Source: JAPOXR01 sp965221815 (GTDB taxonomy: Bacteria; Pseudomonadota; Alphaproteobacteria; Rhodobacterales; Rhodobacteraceae). From it: a DNA stretch of 64,000 nt. Below, piece by piece: positions 44,818 through 53,650 of the stretch. The stretch covers positions 3,162,001 through 3,226,000 of the forward strand of contig OZ244915.1 of assembly GCA_965221815.1 (NCBI GenBank). Direction: 5' to 3'. The first letter of the stretch is position 1. Each line of letters starts with the position of its first letter. The notes beneath the pieces are model-generated. The model saw only the letters and a list, made by a program, of their open reading frames with translations. It was not told the origin of the DNA and made no database searches. The translations under genes were made by a program, and so were the position numbers.

Positions 44818-45285
44818 TCACACACTTAACTCTGTATCAATGAGGTTCATTTTGTTCTGTTCCCAGGTTTGGATGGCGAAGGCGCTGTTGGTGAGGATTC
44901 GGATTTCTTGCCAGAGTTTTTCGGTTCCGGGGAGCGGTTGGCGTTTTGAGGGGTGGAAGCCGGCGAGTCCCCCGGTGAGCGTAACGAAGCGTGCGAGGGT
45001 CATGTCCGGGGGTGCGTGGGGGATTGTGAAGCCGCGTTTGGCGGCGAGGACGCTTAGCACCTTGATATCGTCTTTGCCGACATAATGGTGGGCGGGTTTG
45101 GTGGGTTTTATGCGGGCCAGATGGGTGAGATTCCAGACGCGGAATGCGGTGATGGCATGATCGGCAAAACATTTGCGCAGATCGTCGGCGGTATCGAGAT
45201 GGCGGTCCTCGATCCGCGTTCCTTGTTTCAGGGCATGGAAGAAACGTTCGATGCGCCCAGCTGTCACCCCCCTGCAGGCTTGCAA
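44818..45285 (-). pseudogene. IS4-family (Tn5-like) transposase C-terminal fragment
   Basis: The minus strand encodes RIERFFHALKQGTRIEDRHL, containing the catalytic-region pattern of Tn5-type transposases (ERFF..LK.G...E), then TLARFVTLTGGLAGFHPSKR and PLPGTEKLWQEIR, the usual C-terminal block. The N-terminal two thirds are missing, so it cannot be functional. The truncation point at 45285 coincides with a short repeat (CTTGCAACAG) that recurs inverted at about 45852. Confidence 0.7.
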
Positions 45286-46460
45286 CAGTTCATACTTGTA
45301 TTGGTCTTGTATCGGTGATTTGGATGGCCTCTACGGTGGGTCATGCAGGTTGGTCTCTGCCATTTCGATTCGGGGATGCTTGACTGGCGCGCCGGGGTTC
45401 TCTGTTCCGGCGGCCTGCGTCGGCACGTGCTGGGTTGTGCGAGCGGACGGATTGGCGTAATGCCCGGGGACAGCCGTATCTGTCGGCGGCGGCGAGGGCG
45501 CTGCCCGTCTTGGCGGCGTGGCTGGGGTTGGAGTTTCCGCCGCCTTGCGCTGTCTCCGTCACCGAGGTGGAGGCCCCGGACGGCACCGAGCCGCTGCTGT
45601 CCACGCCACCACCGTGCTGGCCTTCCAGGGCCACCGTGACATCTGCGACATGACCGCCGGAACACCACCCGATATCCGAACCTTCGTCATCGACCGCAGA
45701 CGCCGCGTCGGCGCCCACCCAACGACGCGCCAACCGCTGCCCGGAGTGAAAAAGGTCGGCAGGGACTCGAACGACTCAACTGGGGAATCCAGATGCACGA
45801 CGCCCTCGGCAAAAACAACTGGAATAAAATCCCCTATACAAGTGTAAACTGTTGCAAGGAGCCGGGGACACGGAAGTCGGAGCGCCGCTACCGCTTCGAC
45901 TACACCGACGACAACCATGTCGAGCTTCTCGGCATCCTGAAGGTGCTGCCCTGCCCGGTGATGGGCTTGGGCTATCCATCCCGGCTCTACGACGAACTGC
46001 TGTCGGGCTGGCACACCATGGCGGGCAGGAACTTCACCGACCGCCAGCGCATCAAGCGCCATGCCGCGCTCGCCGCCGTCATGGCGGTGGCGGCCGAGGG
46101 GTAACGTGGCGACCGTCGACGGGACCGCGCTGCGCACGCAGATCGCGGACCACAAGGCTCGCCTCAAGGTCCTGCACCGGCAGGGCAAGCGCACTCCGGA
46201 GGTCGCCCTTTGCATCGCCGGCATCATGCTCCTGATGGAACTGATGGTCACGGTTCTCCTGGACAGAACGACGAAGAAGACATCGACGCACTCCAGCCTG
46301 CCGCGGTCCGGCAGCGACGGGACCACCCGCAAGCGCACCAACTCCCAGGGACAAAAAAGTCTGGCAGGGCCTCGAGAGGCTCAACTGGGCCATCCAGGTG
46401 CGCGACGCGCTCGGTGAGAGACAACAGGAGTAGAATCACCTATACAAGTGTAGAATGTTG
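45286..46460. mobile_element. Scrambled transposase remnants
   Basis: No intact gene. Two plus-strand stretches (about 45720-45810 and 46345-46420) encode variants of VWQGLERLNWGIQ..DALG, resembling the end of IS4-type transposases, each followed by CTATACAAGTGTA. An inverted copy of that end occurs at 45287-45312. Between them, 46110-46350 reads LRTQIADHKARLKVLHRQGK and then TTKKTSTHSSLPRSG, possibly the N-terminal region of an IS66-like transposase. The segment is a nest of partial insertions. Confidence 0.5.
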
Positions 46461-46713
46461 ATAGGTGCAGGACGGGGGTCGCCGTCTCCAGGTTCGTCTC
46501 CCTCTCCCCGTGGCTATCAACTCCACAGTTTCCGCCAGTACCCGGTCAAACCGCCATGTCTCCGCTTCCCCACCCTCCGGCCCACGTTGGGTGGTCCGTC
46601 AAAGGCCATTCCGCCGGTCCGGGTGGCGCTGGGAATTGTGTCACAGGGCCCGCGACGTGGGGGTTCGTTGCTGTCGCGGCGCGGGGCCATGCGTTTCGGC
46701 GGATCGGGTCCTC

Positions 46714-47071
46714 TCAGCTGTGCCGGGTGATGAAGGCGGAACAGGCGGTGAAATCGGTCCGGCAGTCGGCGGGGAGTTTGACACGGGCCTTGCGGGCGAG
46801 GTCCCGGGCATAGTGCAGCTGCCGCGTCGTCGCCTCCTGTCGGGGTGTCCGCATGGGGCGCATCGGTGGGCAGGGCTGTTTGGGGGACGGCCTCCTGGAC
46901 CTCTGTGGCCTCTGGTTCCGGCGCGGCGGCAATCTTCCGGCGATAGATCGCGAGCCGGGCATCCCGCTCGGCGCGCAGCTCCTGGTACGTCCGCGCCGCC
47001 TCATCCCGGGCTTTCAGGATGAGGCGGGCAATCTCCTCATTCATCATCGGTCCTGAACTCTCCTGATTCAT
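46714..47071 (-). pseudogene. Plasmid-type small gene, frameshifted
   Basis: The minus strand starts MNQESSGPMMNEEIARLILK and continues with a charged helical region, then proline/alanine-rich sequence. Near 46840 one base shift moves into the frame ATTRQLHYARDLARKARVKL with PADCRTDFTACSAFITRHS and a stop. That ending resembles short C-terminal modules seen on plasmid topoisomerases and primases. The 5' frame left unshifted runs on without sense. Role unknown. Confidence 0.45.
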
Positions 47072-47072
47072 G

Positions 47073-47217
47073 CGTCCATCAATCTTCTGGACGTTTGATC
47101 CTCTGTCTGAGGGACCTGTCTTCCTGTGTGTCGGATCATCCGTGCGGCCGTATCCGGGTTTTTCAGGATGACAGGTCTTCCAACCCCATGATCAAACGTC
47201 CAGAAGATTGATGGACG
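47073..47217. repeat. 28-bp perfect inverted repeat, 89-bp spacer
   Basis: Arms at 47073-47100 and 47190-47217; the left arm begins CGTCCATCAATCTTCTGGAC and ends GTTTGATC, the right arm is its exact complement. Each arm itself contains CGTCCA and TGGACG facing one another 9 bp apart. The layout would suit a recombination or replication-protein site, or the ends of a small non-autonomous element. Confidence 0.65.
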
Positions 47218-47374
47218 TTCTCTCCTCTGGCGGTGGGACAGGACATCCTGTTGGGGGGATCAGTCTGTCCCGCGGGGCCGGATCATGTCCCGCGTGGTGC
47301 AGTGGCCCCGAGAGCGCGGGCTGTCCGCAGGACCCGCCCGGTCCGGCGAGTTCGTCGTCTGCGGGTCGTTCCAG

Positions 47375-47611
47375 CTAGCCGAACTTCAGGATCGCGACGG
47401 CGAGGCCGATCATGCCGGCCATCGCCAGGATCAGCCGGGTCTCGCGCTTGGCGGCATCTTCACGATGCGTGGCCATATCCGCCCGCAAACGATCCAGGGC
47501 GCTCTCATTCTCCGCCGTCGTCGTCTTCATGCGTTCCTCCTGCGCTTTCAGTTCACCTTCCAGCCGGGTGATCCGCTCGGACAGCTGGTGCGGTGTGGGC
47601 TCATCAGTCAT
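47375..47611 (-). CDS. Coiled-coil membrane-anchored small protein (paralog 1)
   Basis: A 78-residue protein. MTDEPTPHQLSERITRLEGE starts a charged helical region (about 1-58) with heptad-like spacing, followed by one transmembrane segment, LILAMAGMIGLAVAILKFG, at the C-terminus. A paralog with the same first 20 residues pattern is at 51832-52137, and the 50 bp upstream of both are alike. Likely a tail-anchored inner-membrane protein. Function unknown; the setting is plasmid- or phage-like. Confidence 0.6.
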   Translation of the reverse strand: MTDEPTPHQLSERITRLEGELKAQEERMKTTTAENESALDRLRADMATHREDAAKRETRLILAMAGMIGLAVAILKFG

Positions 47612-47663
47612 CACCGCATGTTAATCCCTGGGCCGCATCCGGTCAACCGGCGGGCTTCAGTCT

Positions 47664-49398
47664 GGGTGCGGCTCAGATTTGTGGCTCATGCTGCAGCGCG
47701 CCAGTGGAAGAAGTCGGCGACCCGGTTGTTCATCTGGCAGCACCGGATAGCCATGATTGCGTTGGCGCCGTCAACGGACCAGCGGCTGCCGCTTTTTTTG
47801 AGTCGATCGACTACAACGGTCCGGCAGCCGCCTTCGACGAGGCCGCTGCCGCAGGGGAGACCCTGCCGTGTATAGACATCGTAGCGCATGCGGTGCAGGT
47901 TGGGTCTGCAATAATTCACGAACGCCCTGATCGCGGGTGAGCTCTTGGCCAGTGTGGCAAGCGCCGCGAGGACCCGGGCTGCCTCACCGGCCTTGATCCG
48001 GGCCTTGATCCGGTCGAAAGTGGTCTGACGACGCACGGGGTCTTCCCACGTCTCCTTCAGGGCCTCCTGAAGCCTTTCCAGGACATGGAACAGATCGAGC
48101 ACGAAGGTCAGGTGCATGCCGGCGAAGACCGTGCGCATCGTCTTTTCGATCCAGGCGGCGCCATCGGACAGGATCACCGCCTCCGCGCTGTCCAGCACAC
48201 CGCGCCGCTGCGCCTCCCGCCTCACGCGGGCGGCAAACTCGGACATCCCACCGGTGGTGGGAGCCCGGGCGCTGTCGATCACTGATGATTGGGTGATACT
48301 CCCGGCAACGGCCTTGATCCGGCCCTTGGGGTCAGGCGCCACTTCACAGATGCGCAGCAGCTTGGCTTCGCGCGTCCGGGCTGTGCCATCCGCCTGTTTG
48401 CCGGCGCGCCCGGCAAGTTCGGCAGGCCGGATCGGCACGCCGGTCCCGTCAGCCGCCACCACCGGCCGGGTGGGAATCACCGCCGCCGGGGGGACATCCC
48501 TGCGCTCAAACGCGACCACTTCCCTGCCCAGCGCGCGGGCCAGCCTGTCACACCGGGACCGGCTGACCCGGGTCCCGCTCAGCTCTTCAAGGAGCGTCAC
48601 GGCGCGGCGACTGCCGACCTCCGCAGCGGCGGCCATGACCATCCGCTCGTAGCCCGGTGTTGTTGTCCGCCCCTCAAGACGCAACGCGGCGTCCAGCGGG
48701 AAGAGGCCGGTGCGACAGGCCGAACAGCGGTAATGCCGCCGCGCCACCGTCACCTTGCCCAGGCGGGTCATAGAGGTCTTGGGACGTTTGTCTCCCCAGC
48801 GCGCCATACGGCCCCCGCAATGGGGGCCGTGCGGGGGATCAAGGGCGTCATCCCGGGCTTCAAGCAGCAGTCGCAATTGGGCCGCTGCCGCGACCAGCGC
48901 ATCACCGCGCAGGGCGGTCTCGACGGCATCCAGATCAACCACTGTCGCGGCCAGTTCCTTCTCGAGCCGTGGCAGGAGATCAGGGGACCGCGCCGCGGAC
49001 CCCTCATGCCCTGGCAACTCCGTCGTCGCCATGCGGCGGCAGATCACCGTTCCATCGAAAATCCGGTATTCGAGGAAACCGTCCCCATCCTGGCGGATCA
49101 TCGGTCGGTTCAGCGCGGCCTCCGCGGCCGACAGACTCCGCAAATACGCGACCACCTCTGGATGCCTGAACTCCTGCTTTTTGTCCCGCTCTTTATCTTG
49201 AACTGCCATCTGCCTGTGTCTCCTGACTGCCCTGTCGCCAAACCCAACCGGAGCCGTGATGCCGACTCTCCGTGTTCCTGTGGGCGGAAATGGACATAGA
49301 TCGATACAGAGACCGATACAAACCCGCTCCGACGGGCGCTGTCCGGATGTCAGGAAAAAGATCAGTCAGAGCGTGTCCCACAAATCTGAGCCGCACCC
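47664..49398 (-). mobile_element. ISKra4-type insertion sequence, intact
   Basis: A 1735-bp element whose ends carry the perfect 21-bp inverted repeat GGGTGCGGCTCAGATTTGTG(G). It is flanked by a 9-bp direct repeat, CTTCAGTCT, at 47655-47663 and 49399-49407. One full-length transposase fills most of it. The intact duplication indicates a fairly recent insertion. Confidence 0.88.
47686..49209 (-). CDS. ISKra4-family transposase
   Basis: A 507-residue transposase, full length. A zinc-binding region with CGGRMARWGDKRPK and YRCSACRTGLFPLD (about 145-190) precedes the catalytic core: RPVVAADGTGVPIRPAEL, EAVILSDGAAWIEKTMRTVF with VLDLFHVLERL, and the terminal GLPCGSGLVEGGCRTVVVDR and SGSRWSVDGANAIMA. 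These match the ISKra4 family DDE layout. It is the only gene of the element and appears functional. Confidence 0.88.
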   Translation of the reverse strand: MAVQDKERDKKQEFRHPEVVAYLRSLSAAEAALNRPMIRQDGDGFLEYRIFDGTVICRRMATTELPGHEGSAARSPDLLPRLEKELAATVVDLDAVETALRGDALVAAAAQLRLLLEARDDALDPPHGPHCGGRMARWGDKRPKTSMTRLGKVTVARRHYRCSACRTGLFPLDAALRLEGRTTTPGYERMVMAAAAEVGSRRAVTLLEELSGTRVSRSRCDRLARALGREVVAFERRDVPPAAVIPTRPVVAADGTGVPIRPAELAGRAGKQADGTARTREAKLLRICEVAPDPKGRIKAVAGSITQSSVIDSARAPTTGGMSEFAARVRREAQRRGVLDSAEAVILSDGAAWIEKTMRTVFAGMHLTFVLDLFHVLERLQEALKETWEDPVRRQTTFDRIKARIKAGEAARVLAALATLAKSSPAIRAFVNYCRPNLHRMRYDVYTRQGLPCGSGLVEGGCRTVVVDRLKKSGSRWSVDGANAIMAIRCCQMNNRVADFFHWRAAA

Positions 49399-49447
49399 CT
49401 TCAGTCTCACGGCCGATCGATATGTGGCCGGGACTTGTCTGTCGCCC

Positions 49448-50619
49448 TCACGCATCGGGCGGGGCCGGATCATCGGGCATCAGGCGGCGCAGGAAGTCCG
49501 GATCCTGGGCAGACTGGCGACACCAGTGGGTGAGTGCCCCGTAGACATTGCGGGGCGGTGCGCCCCGGGCAATGGCGTACTTGTTGAACTGCGAGAAGAC
49601 ATCGGCGGGATCGTAGCCGGGCAGCTCGCGGCGACAGATCTTTTCCAGCCCGTCGGTGAAGGGAAGCGGCCAGTCCGCCGCCCGGAAGGTGCGGTGCGGG
49701 CGCACGGTGAGCATGTCGCGCGCGCCGTCATAGACCATCTGATAGCCGAGGAAACTCTCCCCCTCTTCATCCAGGCGCAGATCCCAGCGCGCCACACACT
49801 GGCGGATCTGGCGGCGGAACTCCCGCAGCGGCGACAATGAACCGCTCTTCAGATACAGTTTGGGGAGACCGATCTCCCATCTCGATTGGGCGCCGCAATG
49901 TTTGCGGATGATCTGGTAAAGGCGACGATCGAGCAGCGAACGCAGATCAAAATAACGCCGATCCAGCGTGATCAGATGGCAGCCAGGATCCAGTCGGAGA
50001 GTTTGATCCGGCACGCCACCAGGGCCCCGGCCGCCGCCCCGTGTTTGCGCAGCAATTCACGGCGACGCAGGCTGGCCGAATCGATCATTCCAAAGAAGTC
50101 TGTCCGACTAAAGTCAGCGGATGCGATATTCGTGGTGGCAATACTGTGGGTCATCCGACGTATTCCGTCTTCAATTTGTTCATAGCGGCGGCCTGACAGC
50201 CGCCCGTTCGGATCTGTCCGGTGGGTGAAATCGGCAAACTCTGCCGCACTGAACTGGATGATGCTATCTTGGGCGCGCCGCTGGCCTGCTGCTTGAGGGT
50301 TAACCTCGATTTTCTTCTTCTCTGTGGCAAGCGCAGTGACCGCGTAGATCAGGAAATCCTGGTCGAAGATCGTCGGAAGTCCAAATTCGGGATAACCCCG
50401 CAACTCCACATATTCCGTCCCGCTCGGACTCTCATAGCGGCGGATGCATCGGCCGTTTTTACCCCGATATGGATGTTGTGACAGGCCAAAGAAAGGATGC
50501 TCCGCCGTGGGGATAGCCGACTTCGGCGTCGCCGCCAACAGATCGACCAGGAAGAAGTTTTCTGGCCGCGCGGGCGCCAGATCGCGGAAACCGTTCGAGC
50601 GACGCAACTGTTTGACCAT
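49448..50619 (-). pseudogene. repA: Plasmid replication initiator (RepA/RPA family), split by a frameshift
   Basis: ATG 50619 has AGGGA upstream and gives MVKQLRRSNGFRDLAPARPE, FFLVDLLAATPKSAIPTAEH and IRRYESPSGTEYVELRGYPE, the RepA-like initiator pattern. This frame ends at TGA 49972-49974 after KLSDWILAAI. The continuation LITLDRRYFDLRSLLDRRLY with IIRKHCG lies in another frame (49448-50014). Intact relatives read through here without a break, so a one-base shift near 49975 has split the gene, unless frameshifting occurs. An inactive initiator would suit an integrated plasmid. Confidence 0.72.
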
Positions 50620-50715
50620 TAGCTTCCCTGAATGGTCGATTCTACTTGGCGAATCAATAAAAGATATTCGTAGAACTGACCACATCTCTGATCTGTAACA
50701 TATTGATTCATCGTC

Positions 50716-50781
50716 ACGAATCAGCAACGAATCACCTGATTGGTTTTGGCGTAACGTAAACATCTAACGTTTAATTAACGT
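50716..50781. repeat. Iteron-like repeats upstream of rep
   Basis: ACGAATCA occurs at 50716-50723 and 50727-50734 (11 bp apart), and TAACGT at 50752, 50765 and 50776 (13 and 11 bp apart). Repeats phased at about one helical turn in front of a RepA-type gene are typical of iteron origins and rep autoregulation. The flanking DNA is AT-rich. Origin function is inferred. Confidence 0.5.
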
Positions 50782-50971
50782 ACAACCGGGCAAAGCCCCG
50801 CGTAGAAACCCGCCCTCAGCCCCGCCGCCGCCGTGTCCCCAAAGGAGCGCCTGACGGCGCACTCTGTTTCTGTGCCCGCTGCGCGGGCGGGCTGTGCGCG
50901 GGTCGGACCGGGCGGGATATTGATCTGGCCATCCGTCCCCTGATCGTGCTATCACCACCCCTCATGATGAT

Positions 50972-51002
50972 CCACCCGGTGGCTGTTGTGGCCACCGGGT
51001 GG
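50972..51002 (+). promoter_or_regulatory. Conserved leader hairpin upstream of gene E
   Basis: CCACCCGGTGG (50972-50982) and CCACCGGGTGG (50992-51002) form a perfect 11-bp stem with a 9-nt loop, 23 nt before ATG 51025. The preceding 30 bp (CATCCGTCCCC ... GTGCTATC ... CTCATGATGAT) and the first four codons are also shared with gene B. Conserved position and pairing suggest an RNA element controlling translation or mRNA stability. Confidence 0.65.
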
Positions 51003-51024
51003 CCACACAAACCGGAGAGACACC

Positions 51025-51681
51025 ATGACCCGCTTGATCCTGCCCCCCCCCCTTGACCGCCTGACGGCGGCCCTCACCCCCGCCCTAGTCGTCCTCACGC
51101 TGGCCCTCGCCCTGCCGGCCAACCCTGCCCAGGCGCAGACGACCTGTCCTTCAGGCCATGAATTGATAACTCTCCCCCTCACTGCTATTAGCTGCGAACG
51201 GTTCCAACAGTGCGGCTCACAGGGAGAAGTCGCGGTCAGGTTCGCCTCGGCTCTCCAAAGTACAGGCAGCGGAGACATGTTTCGCATCCTGAAAAAATAT
51301 CGCTATTGTACCCAGGGCAAGGGCAGCTGGACCGAAGAACAATGGGTGGACAAGTGCACCCAGCAGGGCTGGAAAGTGGTGCAGCATTTCCTCCAAACTG
51401 ACCCCCGCCAGCCGGCAGGATCTGCGACAGCTGCATTCCGTCAATATGACATCCCGGCTGGGGTGGATCTCCAGACAACATCGTATTGCGTGGCCCACAA
51501 GACCAAGTCCCAATACAGACTGTATTTTGACGGGAACGGGTTCGTTTACGAACAGCAACACTGCGAACAGGACCGGGACAACAACGGCTCATATGAGAGG
51601 CGGGTCAGCGGGAGCCCGAACTGTTCGCCCGTCGGATCCAGTCCGACAGGGATCCCCAAATGGGTCGCCCCCTGGGACTGA
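51025..51681 (+). CDS. Secreted Cys-rich protein E, in-frame C10 tract
   Basis: A 218-residue exported protein. ATG 51025 follows GGAGAG and reads MTRLIL, three prolines from a C10 tract, LDRLTAALT, then a hydrophobic signal core ending NPAQAQ (about residue 37). The mature part begins TTCPSGHE, like genes B and C, and contains ten Cys in all, so several disulfides are likely; CEQDRDNNGSYERR near the end is acidic with a possible metal-binding DxDNN loop. The tract length puts the start in frame, so the locus is ON. It diverges from rep. No known domain recognised. Confidence 0.75.
   Translation: MTRLILPPPLDRLTAALTPALVVLTLALALPANPAQAQTTCPSGHELITLPLTAISCERFQQCGSQGEVAVRFASALQSTGSGDMFRILKKYRYCTQGKGSWTEEQWVDKCTQQGWKVVQHFLQTDPRQPAGSATAAFRQYDIPAGVDLQTTSYCVAHKTKSQYRLYFDGNGFVYEQQHCEQDRDNNGSYERRVSGSPNCSPVGSSPTGIPKWVAPWD
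51043..51052 (+). repeat. Poly-C tract (C10) in gene E, in frame
   Basis: Ten C beginning with the seventh codon after ATG 51025. This length keeps the start in frame with the signal peptide; losing or gaining one or two C would abolish it. Confidence 0.75.
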
Positions 51682-51831
51682 GACACGCCCGGACCGCAAC
51701 ACGCCGCGCAGAGCGCCAGAAACCGCCGAAAAACGCACGCGGCACGATTTTGGCTCCCTGAACACCTCCAGAGGCGAGGATTGCGCCCTGCGGGCCGGAA
51801 TCGGGCGGATTCCGGCGATTCCGGCGAAACC

Positions 51832-52137
51832 TCAGCCGGGAAAACCGATCAGGAGGCCGAGAAACGCGAAACCGGCGGCGAGAATGGTGATGGTGAGGAC
51901 CATCTGCGCAATGCCAAATCCCACCACCCAGCGCTGATTGTCCTTGTCGCGCTTGACGGCTTCGACATCCCGCTTGGCCATGTCCGCGTCCCGCTTGGCC
52001 AGGTCGGCCTGCATCCCGGCGAGGCGGGCATCAATACGTGATTCCATGGCGTCGTTCTCCGCACGTGACGTTTTCAGCTCACCTTCCAGTCGGGCGATCC
52101 GCGCGGACAGCTGGTGAGGTGTGGGCTCGTCTGTCAT
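51832..52137 (-). CDS. Coiled-coil membrane-anchored small protein (paralog 2)
   Basis: A 101-residue protein starting MTDEPTPHQLSARIARLEGE, almost the same as the protein at 47375-47611. The charged helix here is longer, with repeats ADLAKRDADMAKRDVEAVKRD (heptad-like), followed by a C-terminal transmembrane stretch, FGIAQMVLTITILAAGFAFL. The upstream DNA (GGATGTTAATCCC then CCGGTCAACCGG) also matches paralog 1, so the whole unit was duplicated. Function unknown. Confidence 0.6.
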   Translation of the reverse strand: MTDEPTPHQLSARIARLEGELKTSRAENDAMESRIDARLAGMQADLAKRDADMAKRDVEAVKRDKDNQRWVVGFGIAQMVLTITILAAGFAFLGLLIGFPG

Positions 52138-52252
52138 CGCCGGATGTTAATCCCGGGGACCCGCCCGGTCAACCGGTTGACCGGCGGCAGGAGATCCGGC
52201 TGCGATCGGCAAAGCGTTCTCGCCGTGCAGCGGCTGGAGAGGGTCGACTCCA

Positions 52253-52709
52253 GATGGGTGCAGAATATCACTTTAAGGGTCTTTGGAGCGTTTTTTGGGG
52301 TCCAAAACGGGATTTCAAGCCAGAAAGCTGGACAAAACCGTCCGGTGTCCGACAATAACAACCGGTTTGCCGAAGCGGCCTTGAGAGGCTCCAGACAGAT
52401 TCGCCGCGCGCGGCTGGCCCGTGTCCGCCCTTCTGGTTGGTGACGACAGGGGGACGGATGTCGCGTGTCCAAGAACCTGCCCGGGACACCTCTGGGTTGC
52501 GGTTACCCATCCGCCCTGAATCCTGCCGGGGAATCAGTCGTCACCGGTCAGACGTCCAAAATCTTGTCCAGAAATCAATCTGTCCAGGATCTCATCGTGA
52601 GCAGGGTTATTGGACGGGGATCCGGCGTGTCCGTCAAACGACCGTATCATGGACACCCCGCAGAACGACCAGATGACCAAAAACCTTAAAGTGATATTCT
52701 GCACCCATC
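52253..52709. repeat. 26-bp inverted repeat around a gene-free segment
   Basis: Arms at 52253-52278 (GATGGGTGCAGAATATCACT then TTAAGG) and its exact complement at 52684-52709. The intervening 405 bp holds no gene but several TGTCC words (for example TGTCCGACAATAAC, and TTGTCCAGAAATCAATCTGT near 52573). Repeated TGTCC-type boxes next to a Tn7/Tn552-like transposase gene suggest transposon end sequence. Confidence 0.5.
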
Positions 52710-53297
52710 CGTAGTCGACCCGAAATGGCGTGTCTGAGAGCCAGTGATGTTTGCAGGACCGACGGCGCACCCAGGAACACCAGGGTCCCGCGCGATGGCG
52801 CACGAATGATCATCCATGATGACGCTCAGCCACGGGCGAACGAGGGTCCCATTGGCATCCAATATCAACACATCCAGTAATGTATGATCCGTTTGCCACA
52901 GGCCATTGGGGGTCTCCGCGCGATGGCGGTGGATCAACTCAAACCGATCCCGATAGGCGGCGGCCCCGTCTTGAGCCAAAGTGACCACGGCGGGATCAAG
53001 GGCACGGATAATGGCATAGACCGTGCTGTTGGAGGGAACGGACCATCCGTTCTGCTCCGCGATGTTTGCCGCCTGGCGGTGGATTGCGGCGTTCGACAGG
53101 CGCGGCTGACGCAAAGCCAGACCCTCGGCGTCAAATCGGGCCCGCCATCGCAGCATTGTTCTGATCGGCACGCCGGCCGCACGGGCCGATTCAACCAAGG
53201 GAATGCCCTCTTCAATGTGGGGGCGCAGAACCGCAAAACGCTCCATGGCCGCATCGGCTGCATCGTCAGGGAGCCTGTTCTTAAGGGGATCGGTCAA
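52686..53297 (-). pseudogene. Mu/TniA-type integrase-core transposase fragment
   Basis: The minus strand starts MTDPLKNRLPDDAADAAMER, has a helix-turn-helix (VESARAAGVPIRTMLRWRAR) and the first catalytic Asp in GLWQTDHTLLDVLILDANG with RPWLSVIMDDHS. After CAIA the true continuation, FLGAPSVLQTSLALRHAI, is in another frame, and the C-terminal catalytic part is absent. It resembles Tn552/TniA-like transposases. A resolvase relic is joined to its 5' side at about 53290. Confidence 0.7.
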
Positions 53298-53650
53298 CGG
53301 ACGCCCGCGCCATCGCCGACCAGTTGGCCGACAAAGGGGTCAAACTCGCCCTGGGCGCGTCGGTCTACGACCCGACCGATCCCATGGGCAAGATGTTTTT
53401 CAACATTTTGGCCACCTTCGCTGAATTTGAAGCCGACCTCATGCGGATGCGCACCCGTGAAGGCATGGCCATGGCCCGCACCAAGGGGAAACTGCGGGGA
53501 AAACAACCCAAGCTCTCGAACCGACAGTCCCGCACCTTGCGCCGCATGTACGACACCGGCGAATATTCAATCAGTGACCTCGCTGAAGTCTTTGCCGTGT
53601 CACGTCCCACAATCTACCGGACACTCAAACGCCAGCCAGCCGCCACATAA
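53289..53650 (+). pseudogene. Serine recombinase (resolvase) lacking its N-terminus
   Basis: The plus strand reads DARAIADQLADKGVKLALGA and VYDPTDPMGKMFFNILATFA with EFEADLMRMRTREGMAMART, the middle and DNA-binding part of Tn3-type resolvases, then an HTH ending SISDLAEVFAVSRPTIYRTL. The catalytic Ser region of the first 70 residues is missing because the gene is joined to the transposase fragment at about 53290. A second HTH-like relic (FNVHPATIYRCNK) follows near 53720-53760. Confidence 0.72.

Noticed and set aside
45341..45733. Alanine/glycine/arginine-rich frames in the 45.3-46.4 kb region as genes
   Set aside because: Composition is that of random high-GC frames on both strands; the only protein-like pieces are short transposase tails.
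48289..49299. 336-residue plus-strand frame in the ISKra4 element
   Set aside because: Antisense shadow; the ISKra4 transposase on the minus strand is full length and bounded by the element's inverted repeats.
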